The notes under the pieces are model-generated. The model saw only the letters and a list, made by a program, of their open reading frames with translations. It was not told the origin of the DNA and made no database searches. 64,000 nucleotides of DNA from Cymbomonas tetramitiformis (Eukaryota > Chlorophyta > Pyramimonadophyceae > Pyramimonadales > Pyramimonadaceae). The stretch lies in the NCBI GenBank assembly GCA_001247695.2, contig LGRX02035213.1, positions 32,656 to 96,655 on the forward strand. Reading direction: 5' to 3'. Of the stretch, positions 43,405-55,254 are shown one piece after another. Made by a program: the position numbers and the translations under genes. Every line of letters begins with the position of its first letter. Position 1 is the stretch's first letter.

Positions 43405-44330
43405 TTCCGGGCGTGGTGGCGAAGGCCCGGCAAGTCTGCACACATATGATGCCGTTATGACAGCGTTAACATGACTCCGCGGCATGGTAACGACATCCTA
43501 ACGATCACGAATATGCCCAGAGGGTAGGGTACGGTGGGGTAGGGCAGGGGGAGGGAGGGGGGAGGGGGGCTCACCGTGCCATATTGATTTGCCATGCCGG
43601 CATATCCCGCCCGTCAACCGGGAAATGGGCGGCGACCTGGGGCTCGTCATGAACCTTCATCGGGTCAGCGGAGTCAACGCCGCCCGAGGTCGGCGGGCTC
43701 CAGTCGCCGGCGGTGGGGTCCTCGGCCTCGACGTGCGGCTCCGGGCGTGGTGGCGAAGCCCCGGCAAGTCTGTACACATATGATGTCATTAGGATGGCGT
43801 TACCATGGCTCCGGCATGGTAACGACACCCTGACGATCACGAATAAATTATACCCAGTGGATAGGGTACGGTGGGGTAGGGGCGGAGGGGGGGGCTCGCC
43901 GTCTCATATTTGCCATGCCGGCATATCCCGCCCGTCAACTGGGAAATGGGCGGCGACCTGCGGCTCGTCATGAAACTCCATCGGGTCATCGGAGTCAACG
44001 CCGCCCGCGGAGGTCGGCGGGCTCGAGTCGCTTGTGGTGGGGCCGGCCTCGTCGCACGGCTCCGGGCATGTTGGCGAAGGCGATGCCGGCGGCGAGTCGC
44101 GGCCGGTTCCACCGCCCGTGGAGGTCGGCGGGCTCGAGTCGCTTGTGGTGGGGTTGGCTTCGTCGCACGGCTCCGGGCTTGGTGGCGAAGGCCCGACAAG
44201 TCGGCACACATAGGATGCCGTTAGGACAGCGTTGCCACGGCGTGGGCATGGTAACGACACCCTACTAACGATCACGAATATACCCAGTGGGTAGGGTACG
44301 GTGGGGGGCTCACCTCGCCATGCCAGCATC
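43405..44330 (-). repeat. G-rich tandem segmental duplication with exon-like units
   Basis: Units of roughly 320-430 bp repeat: GCATATCCCGCCCGTCAAC occurs at 43601 and 43922, and GGTGGCGAAG at about 43414, 43750, 44071 and 44180. On the minus strand each unit has an open stretch (HDEPQVAAHFPVDGRDMPAW, conserved between units) followed by GTGAGC or GCGAGC and a long pyrimidine tract ending near TCGTTAG, i.e. exon-donor-intron-acceptor in series. A shorter duplication lies inside the third unit (about 44000-44170). The parent gene is not recognised. Confidence 0.6.
43517..43571 (+). other. G-quadruplex-prone tract
   Basis: Nine runs of three or more G occur in about 55 bases, beginning GGGTAGGGTACGGTGGGG. 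A weaker copy is at 43862-43893. Confidence 0.65.
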
Positions 44331-45700
44331 TCCAAGTGGTCGGCTTGAGGCGACCATCTTCATAATTTTAGTGGCAATATAAAGGAGCAGGGTAGATTTA
44401 ACAAACCCTGGCTTTTCATGGGACGGAAGGCGGGTTGTCCAGCTGGTGACACATTGTGACACAGGTGTGACGTACGCATGACAGAGTATCGTATGTGGCA
44501 TTGGCTTGCTTGTGACGTAGTCGCGATGCAGACTGCTGATGACAGTGTATGGCTGGTTTCAGATGTGACACAGAATGCAGAGTACAGCCGATGGTGCATG
44601 TGGCAGATGTTTGGGAGACGACTGACGACGTGGGCACGATCGTAGGAGGCGGTGAGATAATGTGACACAGGTGATGGTCGCGCAGAGGTGAGAGCGCGAC
44701 GCGCGGACAGGAGACTGGTAGTTTGGAGGTTACGAGACAGATCTGTGGATATGATATCAGAGAGTCCGAACGGACAGCTTTTCAGTAGCACTTTTCCAAT
44801 TTCCCACTCACTGGGATCGTGGGCAAGCGCGCAGCGTATATATATATGCTCTTGTAGGTGTGGTGTGTCATGTATGACTTACGCCCACCACCCTTGTGTG
44901 TGCGCCAACTGTCTGCGTCGTGCGCTCACTGTCACAGTGTGCACCAGTGGTGTCAACTGCGTGCCACCCAGTGTTGCGTGTGTCTCGACTCGCCAGCCGC
45001 CAAGTGTGTGCATGCACATCTCCAAGTGTCTGGCTGTCTGCTCCAATGCCCGCGTGTCCCCCGGTAGCTGTGTACTGCAGCTCAACCCGCCAACCGTCGT
45101 GCGTTCGCCAATGTGGTGGCAGCCTGCTGCAGCTCCAAGTTTGTGGTGATGTATCGCGCTCTTCATGCTTTGCGCCTCCAATATGTGTGTGCTCCGGCGT
45201 CTCACCGAGTGCACCCTCTGTCAAGCGTGTCCATCAGCCCTGCTGCGACCGCTCCTCCTCTGAGTGTGGTGTGACGCTGTGCACTCCATGTCAATATATC
45301 CACCAAACCTGTATGACGCATCCGCGTCAAGCGTGTGGGTGTCTGATGCGACCGGCTCACCAATACATAGTGTGCGCCTGCCAGCAACTCACTGTGTGCA
45401 AGCGTGATGTAAAAGTCCACTACTCTGTGTATCCACCACCCCCAGTGCCTCATCAACGGCGTGTCGTCCCTCCAGCTCTACACTGACCGAGGTGTGCTGT
45501 AGCTGTGTATGCCACCAATGCGTTGCGCCACCTCCAAGGTGTGCGCCAACAGTGTGCTGTGCCGCCTCTCCATGTCAATGTGGTTGTGGGCTATGCCGCT
45601 CTCAAGTGTGCGCCAGCAACGCTGTGTCGCCTCCCAGTGTATGGTGATGGCGTACCCCACCTCCAAGTTCTCCTCGATGAACGTCGTGATGAAGGTGAGC
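44331..45700. other. Low-complexity GTG/CCA-rich region, no clear gene
   Basis: Open frames exist in both directions but their residues are dominated by Cys, Val, Ser, His and Pro from GTGTG and CCA words. Start GGGACGGAAGGC at 44418 matches 38328. I take it to be degenerate repeats. Confidence 0.4.
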
Positions 45701-45960
45701 CGCTCCCAGCTCTGCGATGGAGGCGTAGTGCCTCTGAGTCAATGATGAAGATGAGCTGTCCCAGCTTTATGGTGGAGGCGTCGTGCCTGAGCTCTCCGTG
45801 ATAATGATGAAAACGAGAGTCCCTCCAGCTCTGTGGTGGAGGCGTCGTGCCTCTGTGTCAATGATGAAGGTGAGCTGCTCCCAACTCCGTGGTGGAGGCG
45901 TCGTGCCTGAGATCTCCGTGATAATGATGAAAACGAGAGTCCCTCCAGCTCTGCGACAAT
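45700..45960. repeat. 120-bp tandem repeat built of two related 60-bp halves
   Basis: TCCAGCTCTG-type starts at about 45704, 45824 and 45944; each 60-bp half carries GTGGAGGCGTCGTGCCT. The period keeps frame, so the minus strand reads as repeated LEGLSFSSLSRR-like peptide. No known repeat protein fits. Confidence 0.8.
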
Positions 45961-46708
45961 GGTCTCCAAGTCAACAGTGATGACGGCAACGCACTGCCCC
46001 TCCAGCTCTGGTGCAAATACGAAACACTGCGTCTGAACCATGGCGTCTCTACGTGTGCGCCTGCGTGAGCTAGTGCTCCACCTGCTCCTCGCACTGTGCG
46101 TGCCCACCAGTGGTGTGTACTGTAACGACCATATCGCAAAAATGAGACACGCGGGCGCAAATGAGAAAAAAATGAGAAAGCATTAAATTGTCTGCCAAAT
46201 TGGTTTTTGGGGTTCTGAATGACAAATATGAGGGTTAATTTGAATAGTCCTTGAAGGAATTTCGAAAAATCTGGTTTTTGACTCTTCAAAGTAGCCACGC
46301 GAGTCACGCGTGCGGCAAGAAAACGGGAAAGACGGAAGTATTGTGTTAGGTGTGGAAAGTTATGATTTTGCCTTATGTTTGTGAACGAAATGTTAGATTT
46401 TTCATTTTTGCACTATTAGAATATGCAATATTTTGACATTTCCAAAAATGCAACTATTTGCTTACATGGGAGAGATCCAGCAGATTTATGGCCCATTTTA
46501 GGGTGTTTGGAGGGTCACGTAGTAAAATACTTCTCATCGGGCGAAAGTGAGCAGCAAAGGAGATATTTTCAAAAGCTATTATGCTGGAAAAGTTGTACGG
46601 GACTGAAAACAACCAGGGGTGATGCTCCCTCAGGCTTCATGTAACCCAACATGGGCATTCAGCGGGTCAATTTGCCCTGAACAGGCTATTCCATCACGAT
46701 TCTCGGCA
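45961..46708. other. Intergenic, no gene seen
   Basis: AT-rich, without convincing coding or repeat structure. Confidence 0.45.
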
Positions 46709-46949
46709 GCTAAGAAGGGTAGCCCCTCATTTGTGTCGCACGGGGTATTTTATTTGTCGTGTCGCAAAAGATTCGTTTATATTAACGACGCTTCGCAGCT
46801 TTTTCAGAAATATGCTGTTTTTCATTTCGTTTCCCTTAAAGGAGCGAAACAGGTTTCCTGGAAAAAAGTGACATCAACAGGCCACACCGCAGGAGCTGTC
46901 CCTCAAAAATTATGCCGTTGGAAATTTTTCGAAAATTTTCTGCCCATGT

Positions 46950-47280
46950 CAGCAGTCCTACCCCGGATTGTGTCGAGCGTTTGCGCTTTACCGGCCAATC
47001 ATGATACGATAGCATATCAGCAGTCCTACCCCGGATTCTTTCGACCGACAACGAGAGAAACGTTTAACAATTCAAAATTATACCACGAAGATATATATGC
47101 TGTTTTTCATCCATGTCAGCAGTCCTACCCCGGATTGTGTCGAGCGCTCGCGCTTTACCGGCCAATCATGATACGATAGCATCTCAGCAGTCCTACCCCG
47201 GATTCTTTCGACCGATCGTTCGTAACCGACAACGAGAGACACGGGTAACAATTCCATATTTTACCCCGAAGATATGCGGA
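46950..47280. repeat. 167-bp tandem duplication
   Basis: CAGCAGTCCTACCCCGGATT occurs at 46950, 47018, 47117 and 47185: two units 167 bp apart, each with two copies 68 bp apart. It includes GCTTTACCGGCCAATCATG twice, a CCAAT-box-like word. Confidence 0.9.
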
Positions 47281-47639
47281 ATTTACAATTATTTACGCAT
47301 CTCGTCATTCAAGATCATCTCACCACTCCTATCGGCGGCGCGGCCCGGACAAAAGTGGATATGGTATGATCCTGGTCGGCAACGTTTTCATTTTTCTCCA
47401 AGCTCTTATCTTGCGCCTACCTGCTCGCTGTCTCAGCGCGCGGCTTGTGTTTTTGTTTGATTAATGATTTTTGCGCGCTACTTTTCTTTAGCGATATTTC
47501 ATATCGAGCATGTTTTCGTGTGCATGCGTGGAACCCGGCGGGGGGGCGTTCCTGCGATGTTCTTCCATGAGCCGCATCCCACCAGCAGCCCATCCTGCGA
47601 TACATGGATGATTGGAGGCCGTCGGGCGTCTTTGCATCC

Positions 47640-48180
47640 CGCCTGACGGTTTGGGTTCAATTTTCAACAGGAATTCTTCCTTCCTGAGCAGCGCTCTGTT
47701 TTTTTGCAGGTTTATGCTGTGCCTTTTCTGAAGGCGCCAGCAACGGCCATAGTGTATAATTCATGCTGTGCCTTTTCTGAAGCCGCCAGCAACGTTCCTG
47801 GCGGCATCTTTCCCTCTGGCCCTACTAAGCTGAAGGGGTGCTTGGAGACCGGCGGGATTCTCCGACGGGTTGGGTTCGATTCCCAACGTCTTTACTAACC
47901 AGCGTTTCGTTTTTTGCAGGTTTTGTTTTTTACGCCGAGCATCCTTTTATGCCGCCAGCAGAGTGCTCGCGGCATCCTGTGACTTCCAGCTCTGTTTAGG
48001 TTTCGCCGATTATTGATGTTCAGAATTTTAGAATTTCCACCCACTGTTCCGCTGCTGTTTCCAAAACGTCTATTTTCTACGTAGACGCCCACCCGAGGGT
48101 GAAATGCGGACAGCAGTTGGCTGTCGGTATTGGGTTCGATCCCCAACGTCCTGACTGATTCGCTGTTCGTGTGCTGCAGG
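47640..48180. repeat. Three diverged units with a tRNA T-arm-like word and a splice-acceptor-like end
   Basis: GGGTTC(G/A)AT..CCAAC-like words at about 47654, 47871 and 48128 are each followed 30-45 bp later by a T-rich tract ending in GCAG. The T-arm-like word matches a polymerase III B box, but no full tRNA or A box can be folded. This could be intron 3' ends captured by the MULE-like element. Confidence 0.45.
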
Positions 48181-48925
48181 AAACGTTTTGGTTCTGAAGA
48201 TTTTGGAACGTGCACTGTGCTCTAGTTTCCTAGTTTAGATTTTCATATCGCCCTCGGGTAGTTGAATCCTTGTATTAGAAACTAGCAGCCTAGTAGTAAT
48301 AAGTATTTATGCTAATATTTTTTAAGAGAGTAATCGGTTTTTCTCTTAGTATCTTTATCCATCTGAAATGCTTGCTTGCTTGCTACTCATGTATGCCTCG
48401 TGCTATATGAATGTCCCCAAGTGATCGTATAATACACCTGTGTTTTATGTAATATTCGCGGTACTACTCGTTCAGTAATTTTGTTTTTCAAGTCATAATC
48501 GCGGTACTATTCGTTTGTGTTCCCCCTAGCTTAATTTCATTTTCGGAAATTTTCTGTGAATTTTCACGACAGAAATGAGCGTGGTCCTCATGATTGTCGC
48601 ACCAGCGACAGACATGAGCCCCCAGCTCATTTCTGTCGCACGGTATAATTCCAATCTGTCTTGCGACACGACAAATAAAATACCCGGTGCGACAAATTTG
48701 AAGTGCTACCGCTAAGAAGACCGGTTAACTGTATAATTTCGCGGGAAACATTAAAATACGTCAGAGGAAAAATATCCCGCGGCAGGTGTTCCTACAGGTG
48801 TGCTGCATGGATATATCGGGGCGTCCAAGGTTCAGGGTTTTAGGGTATATGTTGGAGGAGTCGTAACCGGAGGTCGTTTGCACACACCTGCGTTCGTGAC
48901 ATAGAACCACAACCCGCACCTTAGA

Positions 48926-49671
48926 CTACCTACACCAGTATGGCCAATATTGGAATATTGCAGTATTGGATATGGCCTTTCGATACTTTTCCGGGGGATG
49001 CGCGTTCTCCACCTGCTCCGCAATCTGGTTTGCATCCTCGAAAAAGCAATCGTCCTCAGGAGCGAAGCTGTCCGTTATAAGGGCGCCTGTCGGACCGATC
49101 ACAGAGGCCGCTCGGAATAGCACTCGTCCCTTTTCACGACCCCGCGCTTGTCGAGACTTCCCGGGTGGAGACTTGCTCCCTGGGGACGCCTTTGCCAATG
49201 GCGAACTGCGTGCACGCTTGTCACTTGGAGCTCGTGCTTGATCTCCCTGTGGCGCTGCAGGAGCAGGGCATCCTCGGCCACCTGCGCCTGGCCCTCGTGC
49301 TGCCGGTGCCTGTGGTCGAGTAGGCATAGCTTCGTTGGTTTGCGGGCCTCGCGCCGCCGCTCCTTCTCGTCTTGCCTGTGTAGTGGCTGTTACAGCCCCG
49401 AGTGATGGCGCCGCCCGCGCAGCTCCGCCGGCTTCGGAAGTTCTTGCAGGCAAGGCCTGCTCCGTACCCGGCGATGCTTCCTCCCCGGTTTCCTCACCTG
49501 TCGTCGCTGGGCTTTTTTTTCGAAGGACTATGAGATGTTCGTGGTGGGCCTTTCGGGCGACATCCGTCGCTTCAAATAAGGCCTTCGCCAACGGCCCCTT
49601 GAGTGGGCGTTCAGGAAGTTCAACTCCCAGGTGGTGCAACGCTGCTTTACACTCGGCCACCGTGTACCTGC
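48926..49671 (-). pseudogene. Transposon-type ORF fragment with SAP-like N-terminus
   Basis: Coding starts after an acceptor-like TTGCAG at about 49672 (no ATG). First residues YTVAECKAALHHLGVELPE fit the helix-turn-helix of SAP DNA-binding motifs. A long Ala/Pro/Arg/Ser-rich, probably disordered stretch follows, then SFAPEDDCFFEDANQIAEQ. Such SAP plus basic-linker proteins occur as first ORFs of algal retroelements, but I cannot name the family. Confidence 0.35.
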
Positions 49672-49765
49672 AATGGTAGCCGACGCGTAAGACACACAGG
49701 AAAGACTCAGGTAGGCATAATACGTGCAAGACCTAACAACGAAATCGAGGTGCTCGCAACAGACC

Positions 49766-50441
49766 TGTGCCCGGAGGCACAACGTGAGCCGATATGCCTA
49801 TGCGTCTATATGTGTGTCATCGGGGGTAATCTGGGGTTGGCACGATGACAGTGAAATTGGGCTTGAAATCACGATGAGAATGAATACCAGATGTCCGGGG
49901 TATGACAGTATGACACTATGACACTATGACAGTATGACACTATGACACTATAGTAGTATGACAGTACTGTGGGGGGTGTCATCGTGGAACTCAGTCAGAC
50001 CCTCGAAGAATGGTCAGATTCGCATCGGGGTTGAAAAGACAATGAAATCGAATATCAGATGTCAGGGCTGTGACAGTATGACAGTATGACACTATGACAG
50101 TACAGTAGTATGACAGTACTGTGGGGCAGTCATCGTGTCAGTCTGTCGACATAGCATCTGAATCGAGAATGACGAATCGGAATTAGAAATGAGATCGGAT
50201 CGGGAATTGAACGTTGAGCCGAAGTGTCACATCGGCTCTCGAGTGGTTGACCCTGCAACCTGAGTGACGAGTGAATAAGTGGAGCACTTGAGAAGTGTTT
50301 AGCCTTCAGAACTCGGAACCGAATTATCGTTTGTACCTCAATCTGGCCCTGATCCAGTATATTATAAAATCCGAATTGTGTACCTTTGCACGTTCAATCA
50401 AAAACATATTTCCGAGCATCTGTCGTAGTGCCCCAGGCACA
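49766..50441 (+). repeat. LTR with GACAGTATGACACTAT microsatellite, copy 1 (676 bp)
   Basis: Begins TGTGCCCGGAGGCAC and ends CCAGGCACA, an inverted match at the ends. It contains (ATGACACT)n/(ATGACAGT)n blocks. A second copy is at 62089-62754. It is followed by a primer-site-like sequence, so this is a 5' LTR of a plus-strand element. Confidence 0.85.
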
Positions 50442-50442
50442 A

Positions 50443-50456
50443 TTGGTATCAATAAG
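50443..50456 (+). other. Primer-binding-site-like sequence (tRNA-iMet type)
   Basis: TTGGTATCAATAAG starts one base after the LTR. TGGTATCA is the complement of the 3' end of initiator methionine tRNA, a common LTR-retrotransposon primer. The match weakens after eight bases. Confidence 0.6.
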
Positions 50457-51375
50457 CGTTACCTGAACACCTCCGCGCGTTCAGCCACGGCCACACTGTA
50501 ACTTCCGTTATACTGAAGGGGGAGAGCCGTACTTTTGGGAAACTTTGCGCAACTTTTACGTCAGAAATACCATTTTTTTTCAAAGAAGGAACCCGTATAC
50601 TGCTCCCAAAAGTCACCAAACATCAGCATAACGTCCCCTTAACACTGGGGGCCCAACCAGGCTCTCGTTGGTCAAGATTGGTTTTCCGATCTTAAGTTTC
50701 AAGTCTGCCCCATGCTACAAACAACCGTCAGAGAGCACCCTAAAGGGTTTCCCCGGTTTATAGTAGCCAGAAAAACCTCATAGCCCACCTCCCAGAGCCT
50801 TAAAAAGGCGAAAAACAGCCAAAAACAGCCTAAAATAGCCGTTTTAGCCAGTTTCCAGCCTACCCCAAAACCTCTCCCAGTAGCCCCCACCACCAAAAAC
50901 CCCTTCCTTAGACCCCATAGAACAGCCTAGAAACCCCTGATACCGCCCTCACGGCCATCGGCAGTGGGGAAAGCTCCTCCAAATAGAGCTTTCAGCAGCC
51001 TCTGGACGTTTCTGGCAGTTTCTCTAGCACCTTCTGGTATCCTCCAGCAGTACCTTGACTGGAGCATTTTGGGACCTACGGAGCACAAATATCGTCTGGA
51101 GCCTTACTGGACCCCTGTACTGGACCGGGCACACCTCCTTTCGCAGTTGCTTGACTCTTGCTCGCGCTCCTAGGCACTCAAAAATCGTGTCGCGGAGCCC
51201 TGGCGAAATTTTGAGTTCGCTGGTGTATGGCGGTTCCTCCACAAGAATACAGAAGAGCGTGGTGGAAGCAGGGACCTCTGAAGTGGGTATTTCCTCCAGA
51301 TCCTACCTACCCACCAGCAGGCGCTTTCTGGCAGAGCGGGCCTCCTTCCCCTTCTTCCTCTGACGACGAAGCGGA
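50457..51375. other. Degenerate leader/gag region, no clear frame
   Basis: Between the LTR and the pol remnant. Short frames with AAAACAGCC-like repeats at about 50810-50840. I see no zinc knuckle. Confidence 0.4.
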
Positions 51376-52995
51376 GGACAGCGACTGAACGCCTGGACAG
51401 AGTCACACTGGCTATCCCACCAGCACACTACGACCGCGAGTGGCATCACCAGGGGAACTACTTCTTCATTTACCCGGCTGACCAAGATTTAACAATCTAT
51501 CCCGCGCTTCCTAGGCTGTTCTCCTGGGAAAGCATCTGGAGACAAGTCTCCGAAGGGCACGGCCTGTGCGGGGTTGGTGGATGAGGTGTTCCTGACCCCC
51601 GCCCAGTTAAAGAAGTACCTGGTGTACGCGGAGACGCAGAAGCTGCGCGGCAACGATGACCCGGGGATACAACCCGCCTGGCTCATGATGGCCGAGAAGT
51701 CTCATGGGGATACGACTTCTGCCTTTGCAGCCACGGCTATCGACCCTGAAGAAGCCGAACCCCCTGCAGATACTGAAGACGCAGAAGTGGGCCCCGAGTG
51801 GACCCTCAAATTTCAGGACTTCTGGGGTGAAGAGTACAAGAAGGAGATGACGACTGCCCTACCGAACATTGATGGTCTCAGACATGATCCCCAAGATGAG
51901 GCCAACATCAACCTGGACCCTGAGCTGAGCAAGAAGGGGCCGCCCTGCCAGCGCATCTACAAGAAGTCAGCAGAGGAACTCCGCCAACTTCGAGAGCGCG
52001 TCGAGACCTTGATGTCCAAGGGCTACATCCGACCCTCATCCAGCCCTTATGCAGCTCCCTGCCTGATGGTCCCCAAACCAGGGAACCCCAAGGAGCTGCG
52101 ACTGGTGATCGATTACCGGCTTCTTAACCGCCAGACAGTGAAGGACAAGTACCCCCTCCCAGACATCCAGATGATGTTCGACGAGATGCAGGGTGCGAAG
52201 TTCTTCTCCTCATTCGACGCGGTGGATGGCTTCTGGCAAGTTCCGATGGCTCCAGGAGACGTCGAGAAGACCGCCTTCACCACTCAGATGGGGTCATATG
52301 AGTGGTTGGTCATGCCACAGGGACTGCAGAACTCGCCATCTCAGTACCAGCGACGGATGCAGCGGGCTCTGGGTCATCTCCCCTTTGTCCGGATCTTCAT
52401 TGATGACGTGGTCGTTTTCAGCAACACCGCCGCAGAGCATTATGAACACGTCAAGCAGTTGCTCCTGACGTGCAGGGAGAAGGGCGTCTTCCTCAAAAGG
52501 TCCAAGTGCCAACTGTTGAAGAAATCCTTGCGGTTCCGCTTGGTCACTGCATTTCCGCGGACGGCTGTAGACCCCAACATGACAAGGTGGCTGCAGTGAG
52601 AGACTGGCCAGAGCTGGAGACGGTTACCCACGTCAGGCAATTCTTGGGCCTGGCAGGGTATTACCGCAGATTCATGCACTGCTTCTCCGAGATCGCTCAG
52701 CCCCTCACCCGGCTGACCAAATCGGACGTACCCTGGGAGTGGGGTCCCATGCAGCAGTGGGCCTTCGAGGAACTGAAGAAAGCCCTCACTTCAGCACCAG
52801 TCCTCGCATTACCCAACATTAAGGGTGCCGCGGACGGCACAGCACCTTTTGTGGTGCAGACGGACGCCAGCGGCATCGCTCTTGGGGGAGTGCTGATGCA
52901 AGACAACGGAGACGGTCTCGGCCTACGCGTGATAGCATACGGGAGCCGCCAGTTCTCAGCTGCTGAGCAGAACTACCACACTAACCGGATACTGA
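51376..52995 (+). pseudogene. Ty3/gypsy reverse transcriptase and RNase H, frameshifted and truncated
   Basis: Coding begins with YDREWHHQGNYFFIYP-like sequence, shifts frame near 51565, then runs through RT motifs: LRLVIDYRLLNRQTV, SSFDAVDGFWQVPM, WLVMPQGLQNSPSQYQRRM and IFIDDVVVFS (the YVDD box as F-I-D-D, near 52395). A second frameshift near 52550 leads to VRQFLGLAGYYRRFM and the RNase H tract VQTDASGIALGGVL. The match stops at YHT (about 52985) where other DNA begins. Integrase is missing. This is a dead copy, probably of the element whose 5' LTR is at 49766. Confidence 0.85.
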
Positions 52996-52999
52996 GGTG

Positions 53000-53640
53000 G
53001 ACGGAGTTGTGATTCTGAGTTATGATTGACACACATAACTAAAACGAATTTCACATTAGTACGTTGTCGAATCCACTCTATGAAATGTTCGTCAAAGCGC
53101 GCGTACCGGACCGAAAAATAAAAGGAGCACCGGGGCAGATCGGGTGAAGGATTTAAAGTGGACTCATAGAGACCCTCCAATATCTCGTTAAGCAGGGCCC
53201 ACTCCGTTTGCATTAAACCAAGCCCCAAAATCGGGCTCTCCATAGTATTTCTGTGAACTTCGGGGGAGTAAGCTCTCTGAAGGGAGGAAGAGGTGGATGC
53301 ATTATATAAAGCCGTAAAAACATATTCGTTTTTAATTCGTCACTCTGAAATACGATACGAACGGCAGCGCAATATCTATCCGTAACGTAAACCTCGGAAG
53401 ATACCTTGAAACGTCACTCTGAAATACGACACGCAATTCATGGGGGCTACATCCTAAGAACTGTAAACCTTGAAACGTCACTCTGAAATACGATACGCAA
53501 TTCATGGATACCTTGAAACGTCACTCTGAAATACGATACGCAATTCATGGGGGCTACATCCTAAGAACTGTAAGGCTAAATGCCTAAGGTGAGGGTTTAA
53601 AGTGGACTCAATTCCCCCCAATATCCTAAAAACACCTTGA
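53000..53640. repeat. Cluster of repeats homologous to the level-0 repeat
   Basis: Four CGTCACTCTGAAATACGA units at about 53340-53535, two copies of GGGGGCTACATCCTAAGAACTGTAA-type sequence (about 53448 and 53549), and two TTTAAAGTGGACTCA copies (about 53155 and 53598). Reversed, this is the sequence that surrounds the nested insertions at 11.6 and 30.8 kb. Confidence 0.75.
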
Positions 53641-53769
53641 GGGACGCCTCATCGGTGTAAGAAGACTGGTACCAGCTCAACAACAAAGACATCAAAGACA
53701 TATACAAAGGTATGCACCCTATATTGTGAGGTCACAACTCTTCTAAGAGGGGAGATCTGTCAGGGATAT

Positions 53770-53860
53770 GACCGATGACATATGTGTCATACATGTCATA
53801 CGTGTCATGTCATACATGTCATATGTCCATGTCATGTCATGTCATATGTTATAATGACAT
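53770..53860. repeat. CATGTCAT/CATATGTCAT microsatellite
   Basis: Runs of TGTCATACATGTCATACGTG-like decamers with palindromic CATATG and CATG cores. Confidence 0.85.
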
Positions 53861-55254
53861 ACAGTCGTCGAGTATTGTCAGTACGGTCGACTATGACATG
53901 TACAATCATAATATCTGTCATCCACTCACCATGAGTGACATCTGTCATCGAGAGGCCGAGTACGGCATCTCGATGATGAAGCAAGACAAGTTCTTGAAGA
54001 ACAAACTGTTCTGAGAGGACGCGTCTTCGCTTCAAGCATGAATTGAACAACATGCGGGTATCAACAGGCTAATTCGATCAGCCGATACTGTTAGTTCACC
54101 CAATGTTCTCGGGTTCACATCTTCACAACCCGATGGTGGTAACGCCTATGAGGTGTGAGGACATTGAGGTATATGAGGAGAATTGAGCTCAAGCAGATGA
54201 TTCTGGACACCAGAGACTGCACTCATACCCACCAAATACTTCTGTTGCGAGTTGCTATAGTTCAATAGCAGCCGCATAGTCTGAAAGGTTGAATATCAAC
54301 CTTGACAACCGATTACGATCCAAGAGCTCACAGTTAAAACTGCGGGTCGGAGAAGCACAAACTTTGGGCTCAACTGGGCATGTCGTCTTCTGTCCAAGTT
54401 CGACCCCCGCCACGAAATGAAAAGCGCAAAATGAAAACCCGGAGGTAAATAATTGTGAATGAATCGCCGGGAGGTGAGCCAACCACAGAGCAGCGATAAA
54501 AAAAAGCGCCCAGGTCCAAAAGCCCAAATCTGGGTATAGCATGAACGTAATATATACTCACGGACCGAGGAGACATTTTAGGTTCTCTGTCAGATGACCA
54601 GACTGATTTCAGAACTAGTTGACAACCTTGGTTAGCGATCAACACCTTCTCTAGAGCCCTTTCGGCTTGTGCTTGTCAATATCGTTCTAAGATAACACCC
54701 TGCCTTTGGGCAGGTGGGTTATGTAAGCATGAAAACACCGCGTTGGTGAGATTATCACTTTATAAGCAAAAGCTAGAGGGTAGCTAGGGGTGCTCAGCGG
54801 AGCGAGCTAAGTTGGACAACCTTTTAAGAACATAAAAAGCAATAAAATCATAAATTTATTTCAAGACTTATTATGTATGTGCTTTTCAACCAGTCTCACT
54901 CCCCACACTCACACAAACTCAAGAAAACTACTGCTCCACTAACTGCCTAAGTTATTCTAGTTGAAGACAAGCTGTTGCTGCTATGAGATCTGCCCGTGAA
55001 ATATTCAAAGAGTATCTTTCAAAGAAAAAAACGGCGGCACAAGAGTGCGCATTACACATAGACTGGCAGTCGACATGCACTGACCGCGGCTATTTTGGCT
55101 CCTAAGTTTGCGGAAATTCGGCGTTAACAGCTATTTCCTAGAAGAGTGATTTAGCGGGTAGCAATAAGTGCCATTTGGAACCGCCCAAACGTCATGGAAT
55201 AGCTCAGCTAAGGTATCAGATGGGTGGCAGCTTGAAGTTCAAAGGCGCATTTCC
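53861..55254. other. Intergenic and 3' flank of the cyclophilin gene
   Basis: No protein-like frame. The last few hundred bases before 55254 should include the cyclophilin 3' UTR. Confidence 0.5.

Larger units (their letters stand above)
46718..48710. mobile_element. MULE-like non-autonomous DNA transposon with 9-bp duplication
   Basis: Inverted ends: left begins GGTAGCCCCTCATT; right, read inward, begins GGTAGCACTTCAAA; both continue to GGGTATTTTATTTGTCGTGT, about 48 bp in all. The 9-bp duplication GCTAAGAAG flanks it (46709-46717, 48711-48719). TIRs of this size with 9-bp duplications fit Mutator-like elements. There is no transposase. The interior holds a 167-bp tandem duplication and three gene-like fragments ending in splice acceptors. 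Confidence 0.75.

Noticed and set aside
47860..48150. tRNA genes or tRNA-derived SINEs
   Set aside because: Only the GGGTTCGAT..CCC T-arm word is present; no acceptor stem, D arm or A box can be found at the right distance.
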